Source: Anniella stebbinsi
Taxonomy: Eukaryota > Chordata > Lepidosauria > Squamata > Anniellidae
DNA: 64,000 nucleotides
NCBI GenBank assembly: GCA_029215795.1
Contig: JARDYH010000005.1
Coordinates: 29,704,001-29,768,000, forward strand
Direction of reading: 5' to 3'
The notes under the pieces: generated by a model
Database searches by the model: none
Told to the model about the DNA's origin: nothing
The model's input: the letters and a program-made list of their open reading frames with translations, nothing else
Shown: positions 13,541-24,190 of the stretch, in pieces
Numbering within the stretch: the stretch's first letter is position 1
Layout: the number at the start of each line of letters is the position of its first letter
Program-made: the position numbers and the translations under genes

Positions 13541-14245
13541 TGTCAAGGAAACGTAAACAAACGTTCCCCTGTCGTGGCGGACAACTCCCGTCCCGCCACC
13601 CGGTTCCCCAGCCAAAACTGGCTTGAGCCAACACTTGAAATAACCACACAGAAATTTAAGGACCAAAGCAAGTTTATTTACACACTATACTAAGTTAAGG
13701 CCTTGGTCAAAGCACACCTCCTCAACCCAGCGAAAGTCAAAGCAGGGAAAGGTTGTTGGGAAAGGGAATGAGGGGGGGGGGGTGAGAGGTATGAGGTAGC
13801 TAAGGGTAGCAGCACAGAAAGGCACAAGCAATAAAACAATTGGGTCCCCAATCAATCAGGCACACTCTTAAAAGTGCTAAGCAACCCCAAACCGAGTAGG
13901 CTTGTAAAACAATAAAAATCTATCTAACACCCGGCTCGATCCAGCCGGACGGAGATCAGCTCTTCACCGTGCCCAGGTCCGAAGAGAGATGACCTAACCG
14001 TCACAGGCTTTCGTTTTTCAGTCTTTTTTCCCACCAGCCCTCCTTCCCACCCCAGCCTGGGAAGCCAATCCTCCCTAACGGCCTTCAGCTGAAAAGACGT
14101 TAGAAGCTTGCTTGTTAGTTGGAGCACCTGTTTCTCTCGGCTGGTACTAACCCGATAAGTAACTCAGAAATATGTCAACACATGAACTCATCTCCCTCCC
14201 TCCTCCAGAAGCCTCAAGGCCTTCAGAAACTCCATGTCCTTCACA
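13541..14245. mobile_element. Solo LTR, copy A only
   Basis: 705 bp beginning TGTCAAGG and ending CTTCACA (TG...CA ends), flanked by a perfect 5-bp duplication GTAGT (13536-13540, 14246-14250). Block B has the uninterrupted site GCTGGTAGTAAC with GTAGT at 49427-49431. No gag, pol or env sequence is present, so this is what remains after LTR-LTR recombination. The 5-bp duplication fits Ty3-like elements or some endogenous retroviruses. I cannot name the family, and the orientation is uncertain. Confidence 0.88.
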
Positions 14246-14400
14246 GTAGTAACTTACAAAACCCTAAGTGGTTTGGGGGCAGGTTACCTGAAGGATCATC
14301 TCCTTCCATATGTACCTGCCCAGACACTAAGATCATCCTCAAAAGCCTCCTCTGGGTGCTGACACCGAATGAGGTGAAAAAAGGGAGAAGCAGGTTCTCA
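14246..14400 (+). repeat. L2 fragment, right of the solo LTR
   Basis: Continuation of the 13470 fragment (encodes GYLKDHLLPYVPAQTLRSSSK in frame), plus strand. Paired with 49430-49560 in block B. Confidence 0.75.
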
Positions 14401-14429
14401 AGATGCTGTTTTTTTATTTATTTTTTCAA

Positions 14430-14500
14430 AGTTGAAGAGCCCGACGCGTTTCGGCCTATATCTTTATACGGCCTTCTTCAGGGGGCCATAAGCATTTAAA
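14430..14500. repeat. Short dispersed inverted repeat (GACGCGTTTCGGCC type)
   Basis: Contains GACGCGTTTCGGCC, a short AT spacer and GGCCTTCTTCAGGGGG. This resembles a widespread vertebrate interspersed repeat; the family name is uncertain. It abuts the truncated hAT. Confidence 0.5.
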
Positions 14501-14502
14501 AT

Positions 14503-14865
14503 TAGGGGTGTGCATGGACCCCCCGGATCTGATCAGGACCCAGATCGGGACCTCCAATTTTGTCCCGGATCGGATCGGACAAAATTGGAGGCCCTCTAGA
14601 CCCCAATGCAAGTCTATGAAGAAAAAATGGCGGTGGGTGGGTGAGGGGGGGCCTAATTCCCTCCTCCCCCCCGGGGCCGTCTGCTGTGGATGGCCCCGGC
14701 AGGTAAGCCCCCTCCCCTGCGCTCCCTACCCCCCTGGGCCCATCTACGGGTAAGCCCCCTCCCCTTCCCCCTGCTTACCTTCCGTGGCCGTCCGCTCCCG
14801 TCCACCACTGACCACTACTGCGAGCAGGCTTCGCGGCTTGCCCCTAGGTAGCGCGCCAGGTGATC
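14503..14865. mobile_element. Truncated GC-rich hAT (family H1)
   Basis: Keeps the H1 left terminus (TAGGGGTGTGCATGG) and part of one hairpin unit, then breaks off at 14866 into L2 sequence. No right terminus. The deletion that removed it also took the segment that block B retains at about 49560-50510. Confidence 0.8.
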
Positions 14866-15085
14866 ATCACCTGATCACCTTAAACCTGGCCCGGTAAACA
14901 ATAGACAGCCAGTGCAGTTCCCTCAGCAAATGAGTAACATGCTGGAAAGGGGCAACTCCGGACAACAGCTGAGCTGCTACGTTCTGCACTAGCTCCAGCT
15001 TCCGGAGCAGCTTTAAGGGCAGTCCCACATAGAGCTCATTGCAGTAATCCAATCTTGAGGTTACTAATGCCTGTACAGCCATGTC
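14866..15085 (-). repeat. L2 ORF2 C-terminal fragment, antisense
   Basis: Minus-strand frame beginning MDMAVQALVTSRLDYCNELY and running through LRKLELVQN, the conserved L2 post-RT region. The same piece is longer at 50381-50722 in block B. Confidence 0.85.
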
Positions 15086-15246
15086 CAAGCTTTTAACTTG
15101 GCATTTACTCTGGTTTTACTCTGCTTTAAACTTAAGTATATTACGTTTTAACTCTGTTATTGTATTTCATGTTTTCAAAGTTTTGTTTTGTGAACTGCCC
15201 AGAGAGCTTCGGCTTATGGGTGGTATGGGAATGTCATAAATAAAGC
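15086..15246 (+). repeat. L2-type 3' end
   Basis: Plus-strand 3' tail containing TGAACTGCCCAGAGAGCTTC and ending in ATAAATAAA. It lies just before exon 2 and is also at 50720-50880 in block B. Confidence 0.6.
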
Positions 15247-15274
15247 TCCTCCACCATTTTCTCCTCCAACATAG

Positions 15275-15433
15275 GTGAGGATCAACATCTCAACTGGGCA
15301 AGCTGTGGCGGTGGAGCTCATTTTGACCACGCAGCTGGTTCTATGCTATTTTGCGTCGACTGATAGCAAGCGAAGCAGCGGTTCCCCAGCTGTCATTATC
15401 GGTATCTCTGATGCCCTGGGCCACTTAATTGGG
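15275..15433 (+). CDS. AQP6: AQP6-like copy A, coding exon 2 (residues 121-173)
   Basis: 53 codons in phase 0 between CAACATAG and GTAAGTA. Encodes extracellular loop C and TM4-TM5. An N-glycosylation sequon Asn124-Ile-Ser lies in loop C, where AQP2 is also glycosylated. His170 of the aromatic/Arg filter is present in ALGHLIG. Two copy-specific residues stand out: Thr139 (ACG, 15329-15331; Met in B) in TM4, and Asp166 (GAT, 15410-15412; Tyr in B) four residues before His170 inside TM5, where family members have hydrophobic residues. A buried acidic residue there would be expected to disturb folding or the pore. Confidence 0.92.
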
Positions 15434-16224
15434 GTAAGTAGATGAACAGATCCTACGAGTGAGCAAATCTTCCCCACTGCCTCTGGTTGACTGACACAGG
15501 GCACATCCTATTAATGTCTAGACAGAACAAAAGCCCTACAACTCCAAGCGTTCTATCTAACCATGCGTAGGATTATGCCTTAAAATGGTTGGGGGAAACT
15601 GTACAAAAGACAGGGAGCTACGAAGCGATAGGTGGTTAGGGGAAAGGAGGTGGGGCCAAGGGGAGGGTGTGTGGCTTTCTAAGGAACCATGGAGGGCTGC
15701 ATAAAGACCCCAGGAGGACCCTAAAATTAACCCTCAGTGCTGAGGTTCTGCACCCTTGCCCAAGGCGATGTTAACCAAGCAACACTCTTTAAAACCAAGG
15801 AGTTGGGAAACGTTGGATAGGAACTGTGTTAATTGCATTACCAACCTCATGGAATTGCAGGGGTAGGATTAGGATATGCTTGCATGCCCACCTACACAAA
15901 CGGTAGGTCTCCAAGTGATTTGCAGTAGTAGATCAACAAGGGTTTCCAACTCCCAATGGTTTAATGACAGTGACAACAAAGGGCCTTTTCCCCCTCTCTT
16001 ACATTAGGCTGCTGAAATCCTAGAAAGCTCGGGAGGCAGCTGGAGTAGATCTGTGTGTAAAAGGATTTGTGTGAGAGCCACACTTCTGGTCCTGAGAACA
16101 ATTTCCTGGATTGAGCATGTGCTCCAAGGCTCCGTGTTCTGCAATAGAGCTGTACAAAATCATGCATAGTGTGGAGCATGGGGATAGTTTTCTCCCTCTC
16201 TCGTAATAATACTCCCATGAAGCT

Positions 16225-16592
16225 GATTAGGGGGAGATTCAGGACATATAAAAAGAAATACTTTTTCACACAGCACATGGTTAAACTATGGAATTCACTG
16301 CCACAAGGTGTAGTGACGGCCACCAATTTGGCTAGCTTTGAAAGGGGGTTGGAAAAATTCCTGGAGAAGGCTCTCAATGGCTACTAGTCCTGATAACAAT
16401 GTGCTACCTCCAGGATCAGAGGCAGAAAGTCTATATACACCAGTTGCTGGGGAACATGGGTGGGAGGGTGCTGTTGCACTGTGTCCTGCTTGTGGGTCCC
16501 TGGTCGACAGCTGGTTGACCACTATGTGAACAGAGTCCTGGATTAAATGGACCCTTGGTCTGATCCAGCAGGGCCCTTCTTATGTTCTTAAT
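16225..16592 (+). repeat. CR1-like LINE 3' end
   Basis: Contains the characteristic run from the ORF2 end (KLWNSLPQGVV in one frame) through CAGCTGGTTGACCACTATG to CCAGCAGGGCCCTTCTTATG. Block B retains only the right part (52350-52515). Confidence 0.7.
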
Positions 16593-17329
16593 TTAATGTC
16601 TGCCTTCCCGAGTCACAATTTTGCACCTGGCTCCAATTGGTGAAACTTGCAGTCGTGGTGAAATACAAAGAAGATCCCATAAGCCTAATGTTTGCCCACT
16701 TCTGGCTTGAATCCCCCAGTTTGATCAGGATCCTATAGTATACTGAGCACATTATGCTATAGAGCACAGAGCACCCCACAGATTGGAAAGTCTGGGTTTG
16801 CCCAGACAAGCATAAAAACAAATGTGAGCCCCATGATTGCAAGAGAGGCCCCTTTATGATTGCAGGGGGGGGGGGAGGAATGCAGGAAGCAGAATAATAA
16901 TGCTGCCTGTATTCCCACTTTAATCCCCGCAGTCTATCTAAAGTGGAGAAGATGTAGAGGGTTCTTCCATCAGCTCCAGTCCTGAGTAAAAACATTTCAG
17001 GAAATGTGTCGTTGAATATGTTTGAGTCTGTGCATGTGTGCGTAAATGAATTGTTGGAATTTGGATTTGAGAACCAGCTATAGGAATTTTATTTTATTTA
17101 TTTTATTATTTTATTTGTTTTATTTCTAACCTGCCTCTCCATCCAGATCGAGGCGGTGAACAACAATAAATATAAATACGAGAATCATAAAATAGATAAA
17201 ACATTAAAACAAATAAAAATAAATACATTATTAAAAATATTGGTTATTCCAAAGCCATTCCAGTTTATTATGCTGTGGTGCTTCATCCGATGCTCCATTT
17301 TAAATGGGAATGCTCATAGAGAGAGTGAC

Positions 17330-17806
17330 TGGGTTCACAGGACACGATAACCAACGGTGGGTTAAACAGTCAACGGTTGCTTATTGTGTCGTCTGTCGGG
17401 ACTTTTACACACCACGTTGTGTATGCAAATAACCAACGCTTCATTATTTGAACAACTGTTGGTTATCATGTGCTTTGTAGAGCACTGTTGACTATTTCAT
17501 TGCATACAGTTACAGGGTTATTTTCGGGGACTACAGAGTCCCCTGGCAAGAGCAACCAAAACGGCAGCTCTAGTCCAGCTGGCAGAACTCACAATGGCTG
17601 ATGGGAGACCAGCGGGAGGACTGGGAGGAGAGAGGGTGGGGGATGTGTCAATCAAACACATCATTGACTAATAGTCAACTCGATGCTGCCTCAATCCACG
17701 TCATGGTTGATTATCATCATGTCTTTTGGGGAGTATCCCTTCAATAATGAACTGTGAAGTTGACTATTAACCCACCAATGACTACTGTGTTGTCCGAATG
17801 CAGCCA
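17330..17806. mobile_element. MITE with TGGGTTCAC/TGGCTGCA ends
   Basis: About 480 bp with imperfect TIRs: left TGGGTTCACAGGACACGATA, right end GTTGTCCGAATGCAGCCA, plus an internal stem of AACCAACGG-type motifs. Block B retains only the right 140 bp (52935-53070) because of a deletion. Confidence 0.6.
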
Positions 17807-17872
17807 TTGAGAGAGAATGAACCTTGCAAGAGATACCTATTCTGACACTATCTTCCAATTTCTACTTCCTAG

Positions 17873-17953
17873 CATTACTATACCAGCTGTTCCATGAATC
17901 CAGCCAGATCCTTTGGTCCAGCAGTCGTAACTGGAAAGTTTCCACACCACTGG
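17873..17953 (+). CDS. AQP6: AQP6-like copy A, coding exon 3 (residues 174-200)
   Basis: The canonical 81-bp aquaporin exon, 27 codons, phase 0, flanked by TTCCTAG and GTAAAAC. Encodes loop E with the second NPA motif: [15 protein letters not shown], where Cys179 and Arg185 (AGA, 17906-17908) complete the aromatic/Arg selectivity filter. Residue 178 is Ser in place of the near-invariant Gly of [11 protein letters not shown] in AQP2/5/6; both copies share this, so it predates the duplication. Confidence 0.93.
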
Positions 17954-18224
17954 GTAAAACACCTTCTTTATGTCTCTTCCTCCCATGTTATCCCAAAGCA
18001 GGGAGAAAAATTGGAGGGAGGCGGTGGGAAGTGAAAACTTACTCAACCTTTATCCAAGGACGCCAAGGGTTGCTTATGTCTGCTTAGCTTGGATTTAATA
18101 CTGTGCTCAAGTATACCTTTAGTTGCTTTATGTATTATTAGTATTATTATTAACAATAATGAGATACTCCCATCTGTAGGAAGGCACATGACCAAGAGTT
18201 ATTGCTACCAATTTTTTCAACCTG

Positions 18225-18437
18225 GGGAATAGTTTGGCGGGTCTGGGAATATTATAAGACAGTAGTAAAGACAGAAGTACCTAGGGAGGCAGTGAGCTCT
18301 CCCACATTAGAGGCATTCAAGAGGCAGCTGGACAACCATCTGTCAGGGATGCTTTAAGGTGGATTCCTGCATTGAACAGGGGGTTGGACTCGATGGCCTT
18401 ATAGGCCCCTTCCAACTCTACCATTCTACGATTCTAC
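18225..18437 (+). repeat. CR1 LINE 3' end
   Basis: Ends with GGGTTGGACTCGATGGCCTT...CTTCCAACTCTACCATTCTA, the classical CR1 3' terminus with an ATTCTAYGATT tail. Counterpart at 53470-53697. Confidence 0.85.
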
Positions 18438-19149
18438 CCCAGAGGTCAGCAGCTAGGAGTGCTGCCTGCCCCTGCAGTTGCCAGTCCTGAGGCAAAAGAG
18501 GGCCATGGAGGGAATGACAGCTGCAACACCAGGGGGCGGCCTAGATGATGGTGGGTTGCCGTCTAGTTGAATGAAACCCCAAGCTTTCTTTGCTGCTGGG
18601 TAGCGGCAGCTAATCCCAATGCAGAGAAAGTGAGAGGTCTCCAGTGGCCATTCAGCCCTCCAGGCCCATCCCCTGCCTTCTGCCCAGGAGGATAGAGACC
18701 AATTAGGGGGTGCCATCCACTCGCAAACACCTCCACCGCAAAGCCAGAGTGAGGTTAGAGGGCAGATGCACCATATTTGCCTTGCTCCAGCGGAAATGTT
18801 GGGGCAAGTCCACAACTCAGGACTTGCTGGCAGGTCACTTTGGGGAGGGGTTCTGTGGGTTTCTACGCAACAGTATTCCAAATACTTCTCAAAATGGCCC
18901 TCTAGTTTTTAGATTAAATTTATAGTCATCATCATTATTGCCATCTATACAGTTTCCAATACATATCATATAATCGCATAACTCTTTTCTCATATTGAGA
19001 ACTGCCAAAGTCATTTATTCATCTGATCTGAATTGATTCCAATAGTTAATAAACGGGGTCCAGTTCTTCCGAAACGTTTGGCCTGCATTCATCTGTCCAT
19101 TCCAAAGTAGCTTGTGGCTGGTAACCTTCCTCCTAAGCATGGTAACATG

Positions 19150-19257
19150 TACTTTTCCTCCCCCACTGATCAACTGATGGGATGTTAATTTTTGTGAACC
19201 GCCCAGAGAGCTTCGGCTATAGGGCAGTATATAAATGAAATAAATAAATAAATATGA
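19150..19257 (+). repeat. L2-type 3' tail
   Basis: Contains GTGAACCGCCCAGAGAGCTT and an AAATAAATAAAT tail. Counterpart at 55200-55300. Confidence 0.7.
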
Positions 19258-19309
19258 ACTGTTCCTCATGACGTAGCCAATAAAATTCATGCTGCCCTGG
19301 GCAGATGTT

Positions 19310-19567
19310 GGGCCTGTTCAGATGACACGTCAGGCTCTGGGGTTAATGCAATTGTGATTCTCTGGGACTAGCACTAACCACAAGCCGTGCTATCACACAC
19401 AACACTTTAAGCCACAGTTAGAGCCGCTAACTCTGCTGCATATTGTCTGACTGTGGTTAGTGAATGAGAAGGGTTTAGGACAACGCATCGCACAAGGCAC
19501 CTTAAACCCTGCTGCTTAACCAAAGGCCTTAACCAGCAGGGTTTAAGGTGTCTTCTGAACAGGCCCA
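19310..19567. mobile_element. MITE with GGGCCTGTTCAGA TIRs
   Basis: About 258 bp with ends TGGGCCTGTTCAGATGACAC and GTGTCTTCTGAACAGGCCC. Present at the matching place in block B (55352-55608), so it was inserted before the duplication. Confidence 0.75.
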
Positions 19568-20189
19568 TTGTTGACCAAGGCTTTGTTTTACCTCCTGGCC
19601 TTTGCTGAAGCAGTTCTGATGGTGCTGGATGGAGCAGCTGTAAAGCTGGAAATCTATTGCCATCTTTTGGTTGTATACAGATATGACGATCTTGTTCGGC
19701 CCATTCTTAAAGCTAAAGTTGAGGGAGACATCGTCCTTGTGGTTAAATCCCCACTTCATTTGGTAGCACAGACAGGGTCCGTGCCACTGCTCCCTACAAG
19801 GACCCATGCGTGTGGGGGATGCTGGTGAGAAAGATAGCAGGGCCGGGGCTAACAGTACACACAGGAGTTGAGCCAGGAGTTGCCCCTTGCTTCTAGGCAG
19901 CCCTGAGAACGGATGTGCTCTGACCCTCCTAGAAGAGGCAACAAACAGGTGTCTTCCCTGCTCACTGAAGCCTTAAAAAGACAGGCTTTGTTAGCATTGT
20001 CTCTGTGGAAGGAAGGAATCTCGTTCAGAACACTGATGTGGCAGGGAAGCAGCAGGATTTCCATCAGTCAGATTTTTCTCTTATGCAATGACATCTGCCT
20101 GTTGCCTGCTGCACAGGGGCTTAGATTTAGACAGGGGTGTATTCACTGAGAAATCCGACCTTAGAAGTTTCCAGTAGGAAACAGATCCA

Positions 20190-20191
20190 GA

Positions 20192-20226
<35 letters not shown>
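20190..20226. repeat. AC dinucleotide microsatellite
   Basis: About 18 AC units. The block B counterpart at 55884-55913 is shorter and has one interruption. Confidence 0.95.
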
Positions 20227-20227
<1 letters not shown>

Positions 20228-20369
20228 CCCGCAGGAATGTAGCTAGGTTGGGGAGAGAAGTTGCAGACTGACTTTCTCTGGAATTTGTTTCACTCTCTTC
20301 TGCTTCTCCTTCAGCCTGGGAATGTGGGCACAGGGAAGAGGACTGTGTTGCAAAGCAGAGCCCAGCACA

Positions 20370-20580
20370 TGTCTATACCACCCTTCCTCCAAGGATCTCA
20401 GCGCACCACACATGCGGTGTGATCCCCCCTTTTCCTCTCAAGAATCCTGTAAAATGGGTTTGGTTGAGGGACAATGGCAGGTTACCTAGTGACCTTTGTG
20501 AGTGAGCAGGGATTTGAATCTAGCTCCTCCCGACCCGAGTCCAGCATTCCATCTGATTCCAGAGTTCTGGGAGATCATAG
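20370..20580 (-). repeat. MIR-like SINE remnant
   Basis: Includes GTGAGTGAGCAGGGATTTGA and an upstream AATCCTGTAAAATGGGTTTG, an arrangement like tRNA-derived MIR or Sauria SINEs. Heavily diverged. Also at 56070-56280. Confidence 0.4.
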
Positions 20581-21016
20581 TTAGCAAGATTTGGGACTTT
20601 TCGTGGCTGAGATCATGCCACAAATGCACAGTCTAGCTAGTGTGAAGTCTCTAGGACTGCATAGAGGAAATCAGTTTCAAGCCTTCGTTGTTCTGGGGAA
20701 ATGTTTGTGGGCAGTGTCTGCTGAAATGCTCCAATAAAAGGGGAGAAAGGATTATGGGGCTCCCTCTGGTCAGAAAGTGGAGATCTACAGATCTGTTGTC
20801 TATTCCCACTCCTCAACCTCTAGAGTGACCAACTGTCTAGTTTTGCCAGGACATGTCCTCCTTTTTGTGCTCTCAGAGGGAGTCCAGGAGGAATTTTTAA
20901 TTTTTGTTTAGATCACGGGAAGGCCACATGAGGCATTATGCAATGGTAATGCTTCGCAAAGTCAACCCATTGAAGTGAATGCACCTGATTTACATAGGGC
21001 TACTGTTGGAAACTGC

Positions 21017-21128
21017 CCCCCCGGTGACCTCCAGATGTTTTGAACTACAACTCCCATAATCCCTGATTGTTGGCCATGCTGGCTGGGGCTAATGGGAGTT
21101 GTAGTCCAAACCAACTGGAGGGCATCAG
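21017..21128. repeat. Palindromic dispersed repeat (ACTACAACTCCCA type)
   Basis: An arm with GAACTACAACTCCCATAATC faces its inverse AATGGGAGTTGTAGTCC, with outer arms CCTCCAGATG / CTGGAGGGCATC. Other occurrences are near 3800, 6480, 9900, 37760, 56717, 63300 and 63665. A common squamate/amniote hairpin repeat of uncertain family. Confidence 0.7.
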
Positions 21129-21259
21129 GTTGCCTACTCCTACGTACTTTACAAAGCTGGGCATTTATTTATTCATTTATTTAAAACATTTCTTGGCTCC
21201 CTTTCAGGGCAGAAGCCCTCGTAAGGCAGCCTATAACCTTCCTTTACTTTTTTCTCCGG

Positions 21260-22003
21260 TTGGTGAAAAGCGAGTCAAGGTGGGAACAAAGCAATATGGT
21301 TCTTACAAGAGGTGGCTATAAGGAACAGGGTCTGGCCCCAATCACTGTTGATGTGGCAGCTTACGCTAAAGCCAATAAAGCCAATAAACAACTAAAGATA
21401 ACAAACTTTTGGCCACCCCAAACTGGGGCCTCTATCCCCTCAGAGGGAAAGGAGGGTTCCAGGGAAACGGTCCTTGATTGGTCATTAGGCCCACAATGTA
21501 TAATGAAGGATATGAGTAAGGATGGTTCAGAAGATAAAAGGAACAGTCTGGCAGCTGAACTTGCAGCAATGCAAATCGTTCAGCTGGGTGGGGGAAGCAT
21601 GAGTAAAAATGAAACAGTACTAAGTAATGCTGAGCCCCCCAGCACTATGCATAGCTCAACTCTCGAAACAAAAAAAAAAAGATCTAATCTATCATTCTTA
21701 CCCTCAAAAATTTCGCTGACGCCGTTTAAAGATACAAGCTATATTAATAACGTGAATGCCCAATGGGAGGAGTTTCAGAGGGTGATCACAGACTGGACTG
21801 AGGACATTCTGCTTATTAAAAAGTTTCTGGCAGAATGTAAAGATCTACTGACCACTCTAACAGAGTTTGTGCTGGGAAAACACAAGGAAGTAGGGTTCCT
21901 CAGCCCAAGTGAGATAGAGCTGAACCCTTCAGATCAGGAGATAAGGATAACCCCTTGTACGTGCAATGGGAAAAAGAAAACGAACACTCCTCAAACTAAA
22001 TGA
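21260..22003 (+). pseudogene. LINE ORF1, N-terminal part
   Basis: 247 codons containing the LINE ORF1 start region and a long acidic/polar segment, with possible heptads around ITDWTEDILLIKKFLAE. A basic stretch near the end moves to another frame (22040 onward, rich in Lys) and is then cut by the hAT at 22135. I recognise no named domain. Confidence 0.5.
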
Positions 22004-22134
22004 ACGAGAAAGGAGAGCAGATCTGACGGGGAAGCTCCATTGAAGAAAAAAACGGGCAATTTAAAAATGACTCCTAAGATGAAAGCACCCAAAGGCCCAA
22101 GGAAAGCTGTGAAAAAATCAAAGAATCTTAAAAC

Positions 22135-24190
22135 TAGGGGTGTGCACGGACCCCCCGGATCGGATCGGGACCCGGATCGGGACCTCCAATTTTGTCCCGG
22201 ACCGGTTCGGACAAAATCGGAGGCCCCCCGGACCGGATCGAGTCCGATCCCGACCCAAAAATCGTACATTTTTGGATCGGCCGCCATTTTTTTCCCCATA
22301 GACTTGCATTGCAATGCAAGTCTATGAGGAAAAAATGGCGGCGGGTGGGTAAGGGGGGGCCTAACTCCCTCCCCCCCCCGGGGCCGTCCGCTGTGGACGG
22401 CCCCGGCAGGTAAACCCCCTCCCCCGCGCTCCCTACCCCCCCTGGGGCCGCCTGCTTCCATCCGCTGGCGCCCGCGGGCGCCAGCGGATAGAAGCGGACG
22501 GCTCCGGGGGGGGGTAAGCCCCCTTCCCCGCCACTTACGTTCTCGGCACGTCCGGCGCCGGCGGCTACTACCAGCGGGCTCCGCGGCCTACTCTCAAGTA
22601 GCGCGCCGGGTGATGACATCACCCGGCGCGCCACCCTGGAGCAGGCCGCGGAGCCTGCTGGTAGTAGTAGGCGCCGGCGCCGGACGGGAGCCGCCGGGCC
22701 GGGCAGGTAAGGGCCCCCCTCCCCCCTCCCCCCTCCGCGCGCCCCCTCCTCCCCTCCACGCACCCCCTCCTTACCTTTCCGGCCCGGCGGCTCCCGTCCG
22801 GCGCCGGCGCCTACTACTTCCAGCAGGCTCCGCGGCCTGCTCTAGAGTAGCGCGCCGGGTGATGACATCACCCGGCGCGCCATCCTAGAGCAGGCCGCGG
22901 AGCCTGCTGGGAGTAGTAGGCGCCGGCGCCGGACGGGAGCCGCCGGGCCGGAAAGGTAAGGGCCCCCCTCCCCCCTCCGCGCGCCCCCTCCTCCCCTCCA
23001 CGCACCCCCTCCTTACCTTTCCGGCCCGGCGGCTCCCGTCCGGCGCCGGCGCCTACTACTTCCAGCAGGCTCCGCGGCCTGCTCTAGAGTAGCGCGCCGG
23101 GTGATGACATCACCCGGCGCGCCATCCTAGAGCAGGCCGCGGAGCCTGCTGGGAGTAGTAGGCGCCGGCGCCGGACGGGAGCCGCCGGGCCGGGCAGGTA
23201 AGGGCCCCCCTCCCCCCTCCCCCCTCCGCGTGCCCCCTCCTCCCCTCCACGCACCCCCTCCTTACCTTTCCGGCCCGGCGGCTCCCGTCCGGCGCCGGCG
23301 CCTACTACTTCCAGCAGGCTCCGCGGCCTGCTCTAGAGTAGCGCGCCGGGTGATGACATCACCCGGCGCGCCATCCTAGAGCAGGCCGCGGAGCCTGCTG
23401 GGAATAGTAGGCGCCGGCGCCGGACGGGAGCCGCCGGGCCGGAAAGGTAAGGGCCCCCCTCCCCCCTCCGCGCGCCCCCTCCTCCCCTCCACGCACCCCC
23501 TCCTTACCTTTCCGGCCCGGCGGCTCCCGTCCGGCGCCGGCGCCTACTACTTCCAGCAGGCTCCGCGGCCTGCTCTAGAGTAGCGCGCCGGGTGATGACA
23601 TCACCCGGCGCGCCATCCTAGAGCAGGCCGCGGAGCCTGCTGGGAATAGTAGGCGCCGGCGCCGGACGGGAGCCGCCGGGCCGGAAAGGTAAGGGCCCCC
23701 CTCCCCCCTCCGCGCGCCCCCTCCTCCCCTCCACGCACCCCCTCCTTACCTTCCCGGCCCGGTGGCTCCCGTCCGGCGCCGGCGCCTACTACTACCAGCA
23801 GGCTCCGCGGCCTGCTCTAGAGTAGCGCGCCGGGTGATGACATCACCCGGCGCGCCACCCTAGAGCAGGCCGCGGAGCCTGCTAGTAGTAGTAGGCTCCG
23901 GCGCCGGACGGGAGCCACCGGGCCGAGAAGGTAAGTGCCCCCCTCCTCCCCCCCCCCGCTGTCCACTTTCATCGGCGGGCGCCCGCTGGCGCCCGCCAAT
24001 GGAAGCGGCGGTGGGCGCCAGTGGGCGCCCGCCGATCCGCCGATCCGCCGAACCGGTTCGGAGCTTTTTCGGACCGGTTCGGATTGGATCGGCCGATCCA
24101 GCTGCGGGATCGGAAATCGGATAATTTATCCGATTTCCCACTGGACCGGACTCGGATCGTGGATCGGGTCCGATCCAGTGCACATCCCTA
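22135..24190. mobile_element. GC-rich non-autonomous hAT (family H1) nested in LINE ORF1
   Basis: 2056 bp with the same ends as the 10873 copy (TAGGGGTGTGCAC / GTGCACATCCCTA) and a perfect 8-bp duplication CTTAAAAC (22127-22134, 24191-24198). Removing it restores an in-frame LINE ORF1. The interior has six tandem hairpin units with the TGATGACATCA centre near 22611, 22861, 23103, 23353, 23594 and 23837 (period about 242-250 bp), against four in the 10873 copy. No transposase. Confidence 0.93.

Larger units (their letters stand above)
8244..15274 (+). other. Intron 1 of AQP6-like copy A
   Basis: About 7 kb, from donor GTATGT to acceptor AACATAG. It holds a local tandem repeat (8466-8890), MITEs, a 1.6-kb GC-rich hAT, a solo LTR inside an L2 fragment, a truncated hAT and further L2 pieces, each listed separately. 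I see no additional exon in it. Confidence 0.8.
15434..17872 (+). other. Intron 2 of AQP6-like copy A
   Basis: About 2.4 kb with a CR1 3' end and a MITE, listed separately. The acceptor is TACTTCCTAG. Block B has the same intron with two deletions (matching 16227-16435 and about 17005-17670). I see no further exon. Confidence 0.75.

Noticed and set aside
17824..18087. 87-codon frame covering AQP6 exon 3 of copy A
   Set aside because: It is the wrong frame across the 81-bp exon; the true frame gives the NPA motif and is bounded by splice sites.
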